Assembly: GCF_004364865.1 (NCBI RefSeq)
Contig: NZ_SOAU01000001.1
Coordinates: 372,001-436,000, forward strand
Source of the DNA: Ilumatobacter fluminis
Lineage (GTDB): Bacteria > Actinomycetota > Acidimicrobiia > Acidimicrobiales > Ilumatobacteraceae
DNA length: 64,000 nt
Reading direction: 5' to 3'
A program made the translations under genes and the position numbers. Shown here piece by piece: positions 43,697 through 52,275 of the stretch (its first letter is position 1; every line of letters begins with the position of its first letter). The notes beneath the pieces were generated by a model. That model ran no database searches. It was not told the origin of the DNA and saw only the letters and a list, made by a program, of their open reading frames with translations.

Positions 43697-43866
43697 GTCG
43701 GAGGTGACGGCGAGGAACGAGCCGTTACCGGCAGATCACCTGACCCGGGGTCGGTGCGCGAACCCGAGGGAGCGAGTCGCTGGGTCGACCACAGGATCCC
43801 GGGTCAGGTGACCGCCGGTAACGACTCGCCCAGGGGGCGAGTCGTCACCTCTGGCACCTGACCCGG
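43697..43866 (+). repeat. 170-bp palindromic intergenic element, copy A
   Basis: The element matches 50709-50878 over its full length with scattered changes. It contains nested inverted repeats. GGTGACGGC pairs with GCCGTTACC. ATCACCTGACCCGGGG pairs with CCGGGTCAGGTGA further on. GGTAACGACTCGCCC (43817-43831) pairs with GGGCGAGTCGTCACC (43835-43849). It lies between convergent genes and could stop transcription both ways. Confidence 0.85.
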
Positions 43867-43875
43867 AGTGATCGG

Positions 43876-44388
43876 TTACTCGGTTTCTTCGGTGGGGCCG
43901 TCGGTGAGGATCTGGTAGAGCTTCGCCGTCGTCTCCTTGATGGCGGCGGTGGCGGCCTCGACCTGGTCGGTCGAACCGAACCGTCCGATCTGACGGGCCG
44001 GGCCGACGAGCTCGGCCATCGCGCCTCGGATCTCACCGTGGCGGGAGACTTCGCCCTCCCACGGTGGCGTGCCGTCACCCTCGGCGTTGAACTCACCGAG
44101 TCGCTCGCGACCTTCGTCGGTGAGCTCGTAGCGCGGCTTGGTGTCGTCGTCGTTCGCGGTCTCGGCGATGAAGCCGCGGTGTTCGAGGCGCTTGAGGGCG
44201 GGGTAGATCGAGCCGGAGCTCGGCTTCCACTTGCCGCCGCTGCGTTCGTCGAGCTCGGCCATCAACTCGTAGCCGTTCATGGGTTGTTCGGCGAGGAGGG
44301 TGAGGATCGAGCGGCCGACGGCGCCCCGGCGGGCCCGCTTGCGGCCGTGGCCGTGGGGGCCACGATGGTGTCGATGATGCTTGGGCAT
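43876..44388 (-). CDS. PadR-family transcriptional regulator
   Basis: A 170-residue protein from ATG 44386-44388 (AGAGG upstream). A His/Arg-rich N-terminus (MPKHHRHHRGPHGHGRKRARRG) precedes the PadR winged helix: ILTLLAEQPMNGYELMAELDERSGGKWKPSSGSIYPALKRLEHRGFIAE, then KPRYELTDEGRERL. The C-terminal helical part (QIGRFGSTDQVEAATAAIKETTAKLYQIL) serves for dimerisation in the family. A 15-bp-arm palindrome with ATGT/ACAT halves lies 64 bp upstream, between it and a divergent gene. The His-rich start could bind a metal. Confidence 0.9.
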   Translation of the reverse strand: MPKHHRHHRGPHGHGRKRARRGAVGRSILTLLAEQPMNGYELMAELDERSGGKWKPSSGSIYPALKRLEHRGFIAETANDDDTKPRYELTDEGRERLGEFNAEGDGTPPWEGEVSRHGEIRGAMAELVGPARQIGRFGSTDQVEAATAAIKETTAKLYQILTDGPTEETE

Positions 44389-44452
44389 GTGCTGCCTCTT
44401 TCTGTGTCGGGGAAACGCTGGCGGCCGTTCTGACCGGCCGGCTGTCGTTTCC

Positions 44453-44491
44453 GGTATCGATATGTCGTTAATGTAGCGACATATCGATACC
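44453..44491 (+). promoter_or_regulatory. PadR operator: long perfect palindrome
   Basis: GGTATCGATATGTCG-N9-CGACATATCGATACC has perfect 15-bp arms and contains the ATGT...ACAT halves typical of PadR sites. It lies between divergent genes at 44388 and 44531, so it probably controls both. Confidence 0.75.
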
Positions 44492-44530
44492 GACACAACC
44501 CGCCGTTGCGAGATCGGTCAGACTGCGGTG

Positions 44531-45166
44531 ATGCCGACCGTCGGCTTGCTCCACACCGCGCCATTCCACGTCGCCACCTTCGACGAGCTCGTCGGCGAGT
44601 TGGCGCCCGGCTGGACGGCCGAGCACCTCGTCGACGAATCCCTGCTCGAACGGGCCCGGCTCGACGGCCTCGCCACGGTGAGCGACGCCGTCGGGCGAGC
44701 GTTGCTCGACCTCGCCGCCCGCAACGTGGAGCTGATCGTCTGCACGTGTTCGACCATCGGAGGTCTGGCCGAGGCGTCGGCCGGCACCGTCGACGTTCGG
44801 GTCGTGCGGGTCGACCGCCCGATGGCCGAGCTGGCCGTCGCCACGGGAGGGCGCGTCGCGATCGTCGCCGCGCTCGAGAGCACGATCGGCCCGACGACCG
44901 AACTCGTCTCCGGGATATCAGCCGGGCGCGGCGTGCACATCGAGATCGCCACGCACGTCGTCGCCGAGGCGTGGGAGCGCTTCGAGGCCGGCGACCTCGA
45001 CGGCTACGCGCGGGTCATCGCCGCGGCACTTCCCTCGCTGGCGGCGAGCGCCGACGTCGTCGTGCTCGCGCAGGCGTCGATGGCGGGCGCCGTCGGCATC
45101 GCCGGCGAGGTGGGCATTCCGGTTCTGGCCAGCCCCCGGACCGCCATCGAGCAGCTCCTCCGCTGA
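44531..45166 (+). CDS. Asp/Glu racemase-like family protein
   Basis: A 211-residue protein from ATG 44531. The layout fits the Asp/Glu/hydantoin racemase superfamily: VGLLHTAPFHVATFDELV, a first Cys in ELIVCTCSTIGGLAE, VDRPMAELAVATGGRVAIVAAL and a late VVVLAQASMAGAV where active members carry the second Cys. The second Cys is replaced, so a true two-base racemase is doubtful. It is divergent from the PadR gene across a palindromic operator and may be its target. Confidence 0.7.
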   Translation: MPTVGLLHTAPFHVATFDELVGELAPGWTAEHLVDESLLERARLDGLATVSDAVGRALLDLAARNVELIVCTCSTIGGLAEASAGTVDVRVVRVDRPMAELAVATGGRVAIVAALESTIGPTTELVSGISAGRGVHIEIATHVVAEAWERFEAGDLDGYARVIAAALPSLAASADVVVLAQASMAGAVGIAGEVGIPVLASPRTAIEQLLR

Positions 45167-45181
45167 CCTCGCGCGGCGGGG

Positions 45182-45841
45182 CTACGCCGCGTTGCGGATG
45201 CCGTCGACCATCAGGGTCGTGAAGCGGGCGATCAGTTCGTCGACCTCGGGGGCCTCGCCGCCACGCAATTGGGCGATCAACGAGATCTTCGGTGCCAGCT
45301 GCACGAGGCCCTGCATCGTCGACCAGCACAGCCAGGCAACCTCGTCGACATCGGCGGACAGGTGCTCGTCGTCGATCATCTGCTGGACGACGCGGTGGAG
45401 CACGTCGTAGGCCTCGAGCCCGCACGACTGCAGCTCGGGATCGTCGGTGTCGACGATGTCGGTGCGGAACATGACCTCGCAGTGGCCGCGATTGGTCGTG
45501 GCCATCCGGACGTAGGCCTGGCCCAGTGCAGTCAGCTGCTCGACCGGGTCGTCGGTGGTCGAGATCGCTGCCTCGGAGGCGACGTGCAGGGCGGCGAAAC
45601 CCTCCTCGGCGACCGAGGTCAGGAGCCCCTTCATGTCACCGAAGTGGTGGGCGGGCGCCGTGTGCGACACGCCGGCGCGCCGCGCGACCTCGCGCAGGCT
45701 GAATCCGCCGGCGCCGCGTTCTTCGATGACCTCGACCGCCGCGCGTCGCAGCGCGTTCGGCAGGTCGCCGTGGTGGTAGCCGTCGCCAGACTTGCCGGTT
45801 CCGGAGGTCGGTGCGGTCGTGGCCGATGTCACGTCGTTCAT
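45182..45841 (-). CDS. TetR-family repressor
   Basis: A 219-residue protein. After a Thr-rich tail, the DNA-binding domain reads GDLPNALRRAAVEVIEERGAGGFSLREVARRAGVSHTAPAHHFGDMKGLL (about 23-72), a standard TetR helix-turn-helix. The C-terminal ligand domain contains WLCWSTMQGLVQLAPKISL, as in the WHG-type TetR group. It is divergent from an MFS drug exporter with palindromes between them, so it most likely represses that exporter and is released by its substrate. Confidence 0.92.
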   Translation of the reverse strand: MNDVTSATTAPTSGTGKSGDGYHHGDLPNALRRAAVEVIEERGAGGFSLREVARRAGVSHTAPAHHFGDMKGLLTSVAEEGFAALHVASEAAISTTDDPVEQLTALGQAYVRMATTNRGHCEVMFRTDIVDTDDPELQSCGLEAYDVLHRVVQQMIDDEHLSADVDEVAWLCWSTMQGLVQLAPKISLIAQLRGGEAPEVDELIARFTTLMVDGIRNAA

Positions 45842-45861
45842 CCTAGTCGCGTCACCCTCGC

Positions 45862-45914
45862 ATCTTGACGCTGCCCAGATCGATCTTTACAGTGTCACCT
45901 GACATCGTCAAGAT
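45862..45914 (+). promoter_or_regulatory. TetR/MFS intergenic operators
   Basis: Two nested palindromes lie between the divergent genes. ATCTTGACG (45862-45870) pairs with CGTCAAGAT (45906-45914), and inside is TGTCA-CC-TGACA (45893-45904). Either could bind the TetR repressor, and the inner one is placed to block the exporter promoter. Confidence 0.55.
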
Positions 45915-45923
45915 TGGAACAGC

Positions 45924-47480
45924 ATGACTACCACCCCGCTCCACGAAACCGCATCACCGCCCGGTGAGCCCGCCGCCGGCGACCGTCACCGGTGGGCGAT
46001 CCTCGCCGTCACCTGCCTGGCCGTCTTCGTCACGGTGCTCGACGGCACGATCGTCAACGTCGCCCTCCCAACCCTGACCGTCGATCTCGGCGCGACGAAC
46101 CGTCAACTGCAGTGGATCGTCGATGCCTACCTGCTCGTCTTCACCGGCCTGCTGCTCGCCGCCGGCGGACTCGGCGACAAGTACGGCCGAAAGCGGATGC
46201 TGATCGCCGGGCTCGTCGTGTTCGGCGCCACCTCGGCGTACGCCGGATCGGTCGACACCGCCAACACCCTGATCGCCGGGCGTGCGCTGATGGGTATCGG
46301 CGCCGCCATGATCTTCCCCGCGACCCTCGCGATCATCACCAACGTCTTCACCGACCCGGCCGAACGGGCCAAGGCGATCGGCGTGTGGAGCGCCGTCAGC
46401 GGGATGGCCGTCGCGTTCGGGCCGATCGTCGGCGGCTGGCTGCTCGAGCGCTACTGGTGGGGATCGGTCTTCTTCATCAACGTGCCGATCACAATCATCG
46501 TGGCCGTCGCCGCGTGGCGCCTCATCCCCGAGTCGCGGGAGCACGACGCGCCCCGTCTCGACCTCCCCGGCGTCTTCCTCTCCATTGCCGCTATCACCGC
46601 CCTCGTGTTCACGATCATCGAGGCGCCCGAGTGGGGATGGGCCGACCCGACCACCATCGGTGGCTTCGTCCTGGCTGCCGTCCTGCTCGCCACGTTCGTG
46701 TGGTGGGAGTTGCGCACCCCGTCACCGATGCTCCCCGTCGGCATCTTCCGCAACCTGCGCTTCAGCGCGGCGAGCGTCGCCGTCACGTCGGCGTTCTTCG
46801 CACTGTTCGGTTTCGTGTTCCTGATCACCCAGTACTTCCAGCTGGTCCGCGGCTACGGGCCGTTCGAGGCGGGTCTCCGCACCCTGCCGGTCGCGATCGC
46901 CATCGCCGTTGCCTCGGTGATGGCGCCCCGCATCGTCGAGCGAGTCGGCACCACCAACGTCGTGCGCGTCGGCCTCGCGCTGCTCGGTTCGGCGTTCGTG
47001 TGGATCGCCTTCCGAGTCGAGGTCGACACCTCCTACTGGGAGATCGTCGGCCAGATGGTCGTGCTCGGCGCCGGCCTCGGAGCGACGACCGCTCCGGCGA
47101 CGGAGTCGATCATGGGGTCGCTGTCGGCCGACAAGGCCGGCATCGGTTCGGCCGTCAACGACACGACTCGCGAGCTCGGCGGCACCCTCGGCGTGGCCGT
47201 GATCGGCAGCGTCTTCAGTTCCGTCTACATCGGTGCGCTCGACGACGGGGGCGCCGACAGCGTCTTCGCCGGCCTCCCGGCCGAAGCGCAGGAGATCACC
47301 AGGGAGTCGGTCGGTGCCGCCGGCTTCGTCGCCCGCGAACTCGGGCCGAACGCCCCCGCCTATCTGGCCGAGGTCAACGACGCGTTCCTGTCGGGCCTCA
47401 CCATCGGCTGCCTCGTCGCCGCCGGCGTCGCCTACGCCGGCGCGCTGTTCGCCAGCCGGTTCCTGCCGGCACGCGCCTGA
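45924..47480 (+). CDS. MFS exporter, DHA2 (14-TMS) family
   Basis: A 518-residue membrane protein. The first helix ends LDGTIVNVALPTLTVDL, the DHA2 motif D1. GGLGDKYGRKRMLIAG is motif A. GPIVGGWLLERYWWGSVFFINVPI is the antiporter motif C followed by the FxxNVPI stretch of the family. Length and helix count fit 14-TMS proton-driven drug exporters. It probably expels hydrophobic or cationic toxic compounds, under control of the divergent TetR gene 82 bp away. Confidence 0.95.
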   Translation: MTTTPLHETASPPGEPAAGDRHRWAILAVTCLAVFVTVLDGTIVNVALPTLTVDLGATNRQLQWIVDAYLLVFTGLLLAAGGLGDKYGRKRMLIAGLVVFGATSAYAGSVDTANTLIAGRALMGIGAAMIFPATLAIITNVFTDPAERAKAIGVWSAVSGMAVAFGPIVGGWLLERYWWGSVFFINVPITIIVAVAAWRLIPESREHDAPRLDLPGVFLSIAAITALVFTIIEAPEWGWADPTTIGGFVLAAVLLATFVWWELRTPSPMLPVGIFRNLRFSAASVAVTSAFFALFGFVFLITQYFQLVRGYGPFEAGLRTLPVAIAIAVASVMAPRIVERVGTTNVVRVGLALLGSAFVWIAFRVEVDTSYWEIVGQMVVLGAGLGATTAPATESIMGSLSADKAGIGSAVNDTTRELGGTLGVAVIGSVFSSVYIGALDDGGADSVFAGLPAEAQEITRESVGAAGFVARELGPNAPAYLAEVNDAFLSGLTIGCLVAAGVAYAGALFASRFLPARA

Positions 47481-47481
47481 G

Positions 47482-48159
47482 TCACACGAGCGACAGCAGC
47501 TCCGACAGCGCTCCGATCTGATGGGTCGGGGCGCTGTCGGGCGCCAGCGGCTTGCCGTGCGGGTTGTACCAGCACGTCGCGATGCCGTAGCCGGCACCAC
47601 CGGCGATGTCGGAGGTGAGGCTGTCGCCCACCATCACCGTCGTCGCCTTGTCCGGGTGGCCGAGTTGCTCGAACGCAACATCGAAGATCTCCGGTCTCGG
47701 CTTGGTCACACCGACCTCGGACGACACGACGATCGAGTCGAAGTAGTCGGCAATCCCGAGCCGCGAGAGACGCGATCGTTGGACGTCGCTCAGCCCGTTG
47801 GTGATCAGCCCGAGCGAGGCGCGCGACGCCAGTGCAGCGAGCACATCGGCGGCGCCGTCGTACAAGGTGCCGTGGGCGCCGAGGCCCCACACGAACGCCG
47901 TGGCCATCTCCTCCACGTCGGCGTCGAGGCCGACCGTCGCGTTGAACTGCTCGAATCGGCGGTGCCGCACGTCGGTCGGTTGTAGCTCCCCCCGTTCGAC
48001 CGCTGCCCACATCGCTCGGTTGATGTCGACGTACGTGCCGAAGTGGGCGTCGGGGTCGGCGAGGCCGAACGTCGCCGCGGTGTGCGCATACGCCAGTCGC
48101 TCCGACTCGTCGGAGTCGTACAACGTGTGGTCGAGGTCGAACAGGATCGTCGAGTACAT
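47482..48159 (-). CDS. HAD-superfamily hydrolase (YjjG-like)
   Basis: A 225-residue protein from ATG 48157-48159. All four HAD motifs are present: ILFDLDHTLYDSD (nucleophile Asp and acid Asp), LGLITNGLSDVQ (motif II), KPRPEIFDVAF (Lys) and TVMVGDSLTSDIAGG (motif IV). The cap and NPHGK ending fit the YjjG/non-canonical nucleotide phosphatase subgroup. It converges with the MFS gene almost end to end. Confidence 0.92.
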   Translation of the reverse strand: MYSTILFDLDHTLYDSDESERLAYAHTAATFGLADPDAHFGTYVDINRAMWAAVERGELQPTDVRHRRFEQFNATVGLDADVEEMATAFVWGLGAHGTLYDGAADVLAALASRASLGLITNGLSDVQRSRLSRLGIADYFDSIVVSSEVGVTKPRPEIFDVAFEQLGHPDKATTVMVGDSLTSDIAGGAGYGIATCWYNPHGKPLAPDSAPTHQIGALSELLSLV

Positions 48160-48197
48160 CAGTGTCGAAGTGTGCCAGGCACGGTTCGACACACCAC

Positions 48198-48578
48198 TCA
48201 CGTCTGGCCGTAGGGGCTGCTGACCACGACGACGTAGCCGTCGGGGTCGCGCAGCCAGATCTCCCGGTGATGGGCCAACTCGTTGACGTGGTCGCCCTCG
48301 AGGAAGTCGGCGCCCGCCGCACGGGCTCGCTCGACGGCCACGGGATAGTCAGCCGATTCGAACCACACCGCCACGCCGTTGCCGAATCGCTCGGCCGGAT
48401 CGACGAGGTACGGGTGCTCGTGGGCGTCGACCTCGTGGAGCTGCAGCACCAGCGCACCGTCGTGCATCAGCATCTCGTACTCGTCGCCACCATGGGCGCT
48501 CGTGAGCCCGAGCGTGCGCTGGTACCACTCGCTCGACCCGCTCACCGAACGGCACGTGAGCATCGGCTGCGGAATCAC
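48198..48578 (-). CDS. Glyoxalase/VOC-superfamily protein
   Basis: A 126-residue single VOC domain. PQPMLTCRSVSGSSEWYQRTLGL opens the first beta-alpha-beta module, and REIWLRDPDGYVVVVSSPYG closes the second with the usual DPDGY. The metal-ligand pattern is partial (H in VLQLHEVDAHEH, E in REIWL). The substrate is unknown. It lies one base from the DUF3467 gene in a leftward group with the HAD and F420-type genes. Confidence 0.85.
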   Translation of the reverse strand: MIPQPMLTCRSVSGSSEWYQRTLGLTSAHGGDEYEMLMHDGALVLQLHEVDAHEHPYLVDPAERFGNGVAVWFESADYPVAVERARAAGADFLEGDHVNELAHHREIWLRDPDGYVVVVSSPYGQT

Positions 48579-48579
48579 G

Positions 48580-48924
48580 TCACGACTCCCCGTCGCCCAC
48601 GTCGCTGTCGTCGGCGTCGTCGCCGTCGTCTTCTTCGTGCTGATGGCGGATCGTGTCGGGGTCGATGACGGCGTCGCCGATCAGTTCCTGGGGCATTGCC
48701 TTGCTGGCGTACTTGCTCCAGTTGTCCTGCAGGGCGGTGATCAGCTGGCTGACGAACAGCGGCGACATGTTGACCCGCTGCACCAACACACCGGCCTGCG
48801 GCTTGCCGTCGTTGTCGTAGTCGAAGCGCATGAAATCGATGGTGAACTCGTGCGGCGAGTGGCGGACGGCGGCGCCGTTGGCCCACACACCACCCATCTG
48901 GTCGGGGGTCGAATGGATCTTCAT
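48580..48924 (-). CDS. DUF3467-family protein
   Basis: A 114-residue protein. GVWANGAAVRHSPHEFTIDFMRF and LVQRVNMSPLFVSQLITALQDNWSKY match DUF3467, a small widespread family of unknown role. The last ~25 residues are almost all Asp/Glu/Gly (EEDDGDDADDSD). Its ATG overlaps the stop of the F420-type gene by 4 bp (48921-48924), so the two are coupled. Confidence 0.8.
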   Translation of the reverse strand: MKIHSTPDQMGGVWANGAAVRHSPHEFTIDFMRFDYDNDGKPQAGVLVQRVNMSPLFVSQLITALQDNWSKYASKAMPQELIGDAVIDPDTIRHQHEEDDGDDADDSDVGDGES

Positions 48925-49343
48925 CGGCCCAGCATGCCGTACGCGTGGGTGGGGGTGATCGTCACCAACAGTCGGCGGTCGTCGACCATCGCCTGCCGGT
49001 ATTCGCTCCAGTCCGGATGCTCACCCTGCAGAGCGCGGTAGTAGTCGACCATCGCGTCAGCGGTCGCGTCGTCGGGTGATGCGGCAGGCGGCATGACCTC
49101 GGCGTCACCATCGATCACGCAGTACGACCGGAAGTCGTCGGCGGTCACGTGCAGGCTGGCGCGGCCGTCACGCTGCAGGTTGTTGGTCTTGGCCCGGTCG
49201 GCCGTGACGGAGATCTGGATCGTCCCGTCGTCGGTGACCCGATACACGATGTTCGACAGCTGTGGCCGACCGTCGCGTTTCAACGTGACGAGCACTCCCT
49301 GCTGCCGCTGTCGTACGTACTCGAGCCCATCAGAGATCTCCAT
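48921..49343 (-). CDS. PPOX-class F420-dependent oxidoreductase
   Basis: A 140-residue protein from ATG 49341-49343 with GGGTGGG just upstream; earlier in-frame starts add up to 11 residues. The split-barrel fold is clear: VRQRQQGVLVTLKRDGRPQLSNIVY, IQISVTADRAKTNNLQRDGRASLHVT and LLVTITPTHAYGML. Length and motifs fit the actinobacterial F420-binding Rv1155/Rv2074-like group rather than FMN-linked pyridoxamine oxidases. It probably reduces or oxidises small conjugated molecules, perhaps biliverdin or related compounds. Confidence 0.85.
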   Translation of the reverse strand: MEISDGLEYVRQRQQGVLVTLKRDGRPQLSNIVYRVTDDGTIQISVTADRAKTNNLQRDGRASLHVTADDFRSYCVIDGDAEVMPPAASPDDATADAMVDYYRALQGEHPDWSEYRQAMVDDRRLLVTITPTHAYGMLGR

Positions 49344-49364
49344 CCCACCCATGCAACCACAGAA

Positions 49365-49435
49365 GGGGTCAGGCACCTTCTGGCGTTGCAGGTCCTCGTG
49401 ACCATCCGCTGATCGCCCAGAAGGTGCCTGACCCC
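49365..49435 (+). repeat. Inverted repeat with perfect 19-bp arms
   Basis: GGGGTCAGGCACCTTCTGG (49365-49383) pairs perfectly with CCAGAAGGTGCCTGACCCC (49417-49435) around a 33-nt loop. It sits between the stop of the serine-hydrolase gene and the F420-type gene, so it may terminate the former. The GGTCAGG core recalls the 22-bp and 170-bp repeats nearby. Confidence 0.85.
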
Positions 49436-49441
49436 ATCTGT

Positions 49442-50599
49442 TCAGAGGCTGGCTTGGACGGCGTCGTTCAGGGCGAGGCAGCGGGGGTCGGCGGTGAGGT
49501 TGTTGCCCATCCGGTTCATGACGTAGCCGTAGCCGATGCCGAGTTCGGGATTGGCGAACCCGAGCGAACCGCCGGCACCCGGGTGGCCGTACGAGCCGTC
49601 CTGGATCATCGGCGCACCCTCGTTGTGGAGCCAGAAACCGGCGCCGAACCGGCTCGCGGTCAGCAGCGTCAGGTCGTCACCGCTCACCCGCTGGGTGCGG
49701 GCGGCGTTCATCGTGTCGGTGTCGAGCAGGCGGACACCGTCGACGGTGCCGGCGGTGGCGGCGTAGAACTTGGCGAGCGAACGAGCCGTCGTGATGCCGT
49801 TCGCCCCGGGCATCTCGGTGGCGTGCACGGCTCGGGTGTTGAAGTGGTTGCCCTTCGCCGTCGACAGTCGTCCGTCGAGTGCGAGCGCCCGATACCCGTT
49901 GGCGCCGCGGGCGTACAACTTGCCGAGGTGCTCGAGCAGCGCCGGGTCGTCGGTCGGGAGCGGTGTCGTCTCGAGGCGACTGACGCGCTCCTCCTCCGAC
50001 TCGGGCAGCCCGATCCACAGGTCGATGCCGAGTGGTCCGGCGATCTCGTCCTGCACGAACTGTCCGATGCGTCGCCCGTCGACCCGCGCGACGATCTCGC
50101 CGGCGAGCCAGCCGTAGGTGATCGCGTGATAGCCGTGCGCCGTTCCGGGTTCCCACATCGGTGCCTGCTCTTGCAGCGACTCGATGACCGGCGTGACCGC
50201 CATGATCTGGTCGAAATCGATCGGGGCGTCGACGGCGATCAGGCCTGCCTGGTGGCTCATCACCTGCTCGACGGTGATGTCGTCCTTGCCGGCTGCGGCG
50301 AACTCCGGCCAGTGCTTCGACACCGGGTCGTCGTATCGGAGCGTGCCCGACTGCACCAGCATCGCGATCGCGGTGGCGGCGATGCCCTTGGTCGTCGAGA
50401 AGACGAGTTGCAGGGTGTCCTCGGTCCACGGCGTGCCGGTCTGGGCGTTGGCGGTGCCGCCCCACAGGTCGACCTTCTTGTCGCCGTCGACGTAGAGCGC
50501 GAACGCCGCGCCCAACTCGTCGCGCTCGTCGAAGTTGGCGCGGAACGCATCCGCCACCGCCCCGAATCCGTCGTCGACCTGCCCCTCGATCTCAGCCAT
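49442..50599 (-). CDS. Serine hydrolase, class C beta-lactamase/EstB-like esterase
   Basis: A 385-residue protein. The nucleophile motif is S68-TTK71 (LVFSTTKGIAATA), followed by YHAITYGWLAGEI with the catalytic Tyr. The late PGAGGSLGFANPELGIGYGYVMNRM replaces the KTG/HxG of true beta-lactamases. Length, absence of a signal peptide and motifs fit family VIII esterases. It would cleave short esters or related compounds in the cytoplasm. Confidence 0.9.
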   Translation of the reverse strand: MAEIEGQVDDGFGAVADAFRANFDERDELGAAFALYVDGDKKVDLWGGTANAQTGTPWTEDTLQLVFSTTKGIAATAIAMLVQSGTLRYDDPVSKHWPEFAAAGKDDITVEQVMSHQAGLIAVDAPIDFDQIMAVTPVIESLQEQAPMWEPGTAHGYHAITYGWLAGEIVARVDGRRIGQFVQDEIAGPLGIDLWIGLPESEEERVSRLETTPLPTDDPALLEHLGKLYARGANGYRALALDGRLSTAKGNHFNTRAVHATEMPGANGITTARSLAKFYAATAGTVDGVRLLDTDTMNAARTQRVSGDDLTLLTASRFGAGFWLHNEGAPMIQDGSYGHPGAGGSLGFANPELGIGYGYVMNRMGNNLTADPRCLALNDAVQASL

Positions 50600-50708
50600 G
50601 GCGGAGAGTCTCGCGGACGAGCCAACCCGGGTCGGGTGTCGGAGGGAACGGCGAGGTCCGAGGGTGCTTCGGGTCAGGTGTCAGAGGTGACGGCCACTCG
50701 GGTCAGGT

Positions 50709-50878
50709 GTCGGAGGTGACGGCGAGGAACGAGCCGTTACCGTCGATCACCTGACCCGGGGTCGGTGCGCGAACCCGAGGGAACGAGTTGTCGGGCCACA
50801 CCACAGGACCCCGGGTCAGGTGACCGCCGGTAACGCCTCGCCCAGAGGGCGAGTCGTCACCGCTGGCACCTGGCCCGG
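50709..50878 (+). repeat. 170-bp palindromic intergenic element, copy B
   Basis: A second copy of 43697-43866 in the same orientation, preceded by diverged 22-bp-like units (GGGTCAGGTGTCAGAGGTGACGG). It lies between divergent genes (50599 and 50914), and the rest of that 314-bp gap shows nothing else. One arm has an extra mismatch, but most pairing is kept. Confidence 0.85.
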
Positions 50879-50913
50879 TGACCCGACCCGGGCGGCTCTG
50901 TCATGATCTGGCG

Positions 50914-52275
50914 ATGGGGAAGGACCTGACCGCGGACACCGTCGAGTTGTTGCAGACGCTGATCCGGAACGAGTGCGTGAACGACGGACGACCCGACTCG
51001 GGCAACGAGACGCGCAACGCCGACGTGCTCCAGTCGTACGTCGAGGGCGACGGTGTCGAGATCGAGCGCTTCGGCCCGTCCCCCGAACGCCAGTCGTTCG
51101 TCGCCCGCATCCCCGGCTCCGACCCGAACGCTCCGTCGCTCTGCCTGATGGGCCACACCGACGTCGTGCCCGTCAACCGGGACGGATGGCGCGAAGACCC
51201 GTTCGGCGGCGAGATCATCTCCAGCCCCGACGGCTACGACGAGGTGTGGGGCCGCGGCGCCGTCGACATGCTCAACCTGACCTCGTCGATGGCCGTCGTG
51301 TTCAAGTCGCTCGCCGAGCGCGACTTCCGACCGAAGGGCGACCTCCTCTACTTCGCGGTCGCCGACGAGGAAGCCGGTAGCACGTACGGCGCCCAATGGG
51401 TCGCCGACCACCACGCCGACGCCATCCGTTGCGACTACCTCCTCACCGAGTCGGGCGGTCTCCACTCCGGTCCGGAGGGGAAGCGGTCGGTCGGGGTGAC
51501 CGTCGGTGAGAAGGGCGTCGCGTGGCGTCGGCTGCGCGTGAGCGGCACGCCCGGCCACGGGTCGATGCCGTTCGGTGCCGACAACGCGCTCGTCTCGGCG
51601 TCGAAGATCGTGAGCCGGCTCAACGAGTACCGACCGACGCCGCGTTTCCACGAGCACTGGCGCGGTCAGGTGCAGTCGCTCGACATCCCCGACGAGGCGA
51701 AGGCTGCGATGCTCGACGAGGAGCGGATCGACGAACTCCTCGAGGGCCTGCCGGTCACGTCGGGGAAGGGCTTCTTCCACGCCTGCACCCACACCACCTT
51801 CGCCCCGAACGTCGTCAGCACCGCCGGTCGGCCGAAGACGAACGTGATCCCCGACGTGGTCGACGTCGAGGTCGACATCCGGACCCTGCCCGGCGAGCAC
51901 ACCGACGAGGTGACCGCTCACCTGCGTGCGGCGCTCGGCGACGAGCTGATGGACAAGGTGCAGGTCGAGATCCTGATGGACGACCCCTCCTCGATCAGCC
52001 GCATCGACACCCCGCTGTGGGATGCGTTGCAGCGGGCGGTCAATGTGCCGTTCCCCGACGCCCGGCTCAACCCGCAGTTCAGCGTCGGCTTCACCGATGC
52101 CCGCGTGTTTCGAGAACTGGGTGCGGTCAGCTACGGCGCCGGACTGTTCTCACCGGTGGTCGATCCCGGCGAGTTCAGCCTTCGTTTTCACGGCCACAAC
52201 GAGCGGGTCGACGTCGAGAGCCTCCGCCTGACGACGGAGCTCTGGGAGCGGGTCGTCACCGACCTGATGTCCTGA
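50914..52275 (+). CDS. M20-family metallopeptidase
   Basis: A 453-residue protein from ATG 50914. Di-zinc motifs are present: LMGHTDVVPVNRDGWREDPFGG (His and Asp ligand), VWGRGAVDMLN (bridging Asp), FAVADEEAGSTYG (catalytic Glu-Glu) and a late FRELGAVSYGAGLF...HGHNERVDVESL (final His). The middle GHGSMPFGADNALV starts the dimerisation domain. It should hydrolyse dipeptides or N-acyl amino acids. Confidence 0.93.
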   Translation: MGKDLTADTVELLQTLIRNECVNDGRPDSGNETRNADVLQSYVEGDGVEIERFGPSPERQSFVARIPGSDPNAPSLCLMGHTDVVPVNRDGWREDPFGGEIISSPDGYDEVWGRGAVDMLNLTSSMAVVFKSLAERDFRPKGDLLYFAVADEEAGSTYGAQWVADHHADAIRCDYLLTESGGLHSGPEGKRSVGVTVGEKGVAWRRLRVSGTPGHGSMPFGADNALVSASKIVSRLNEYRPTPRFHEHWRGQVQSLDIPDEAKAAMLDEERIDELLEGLPVTSGKGFFHACTHTTFAPNVVSTAGRPKTNVIPDVVDVEVDIRTLPGEHTDEVTAHLRAALGDELMDKVQVEILMDDPSSISRIDTPLWDALQRAVNVPFPDARLNPQFSVGFTDARVFRELGAVSYGAGLFSPVVDPGEFSLRFHGHNERVDVESLRLTTELWERVVTDLMS

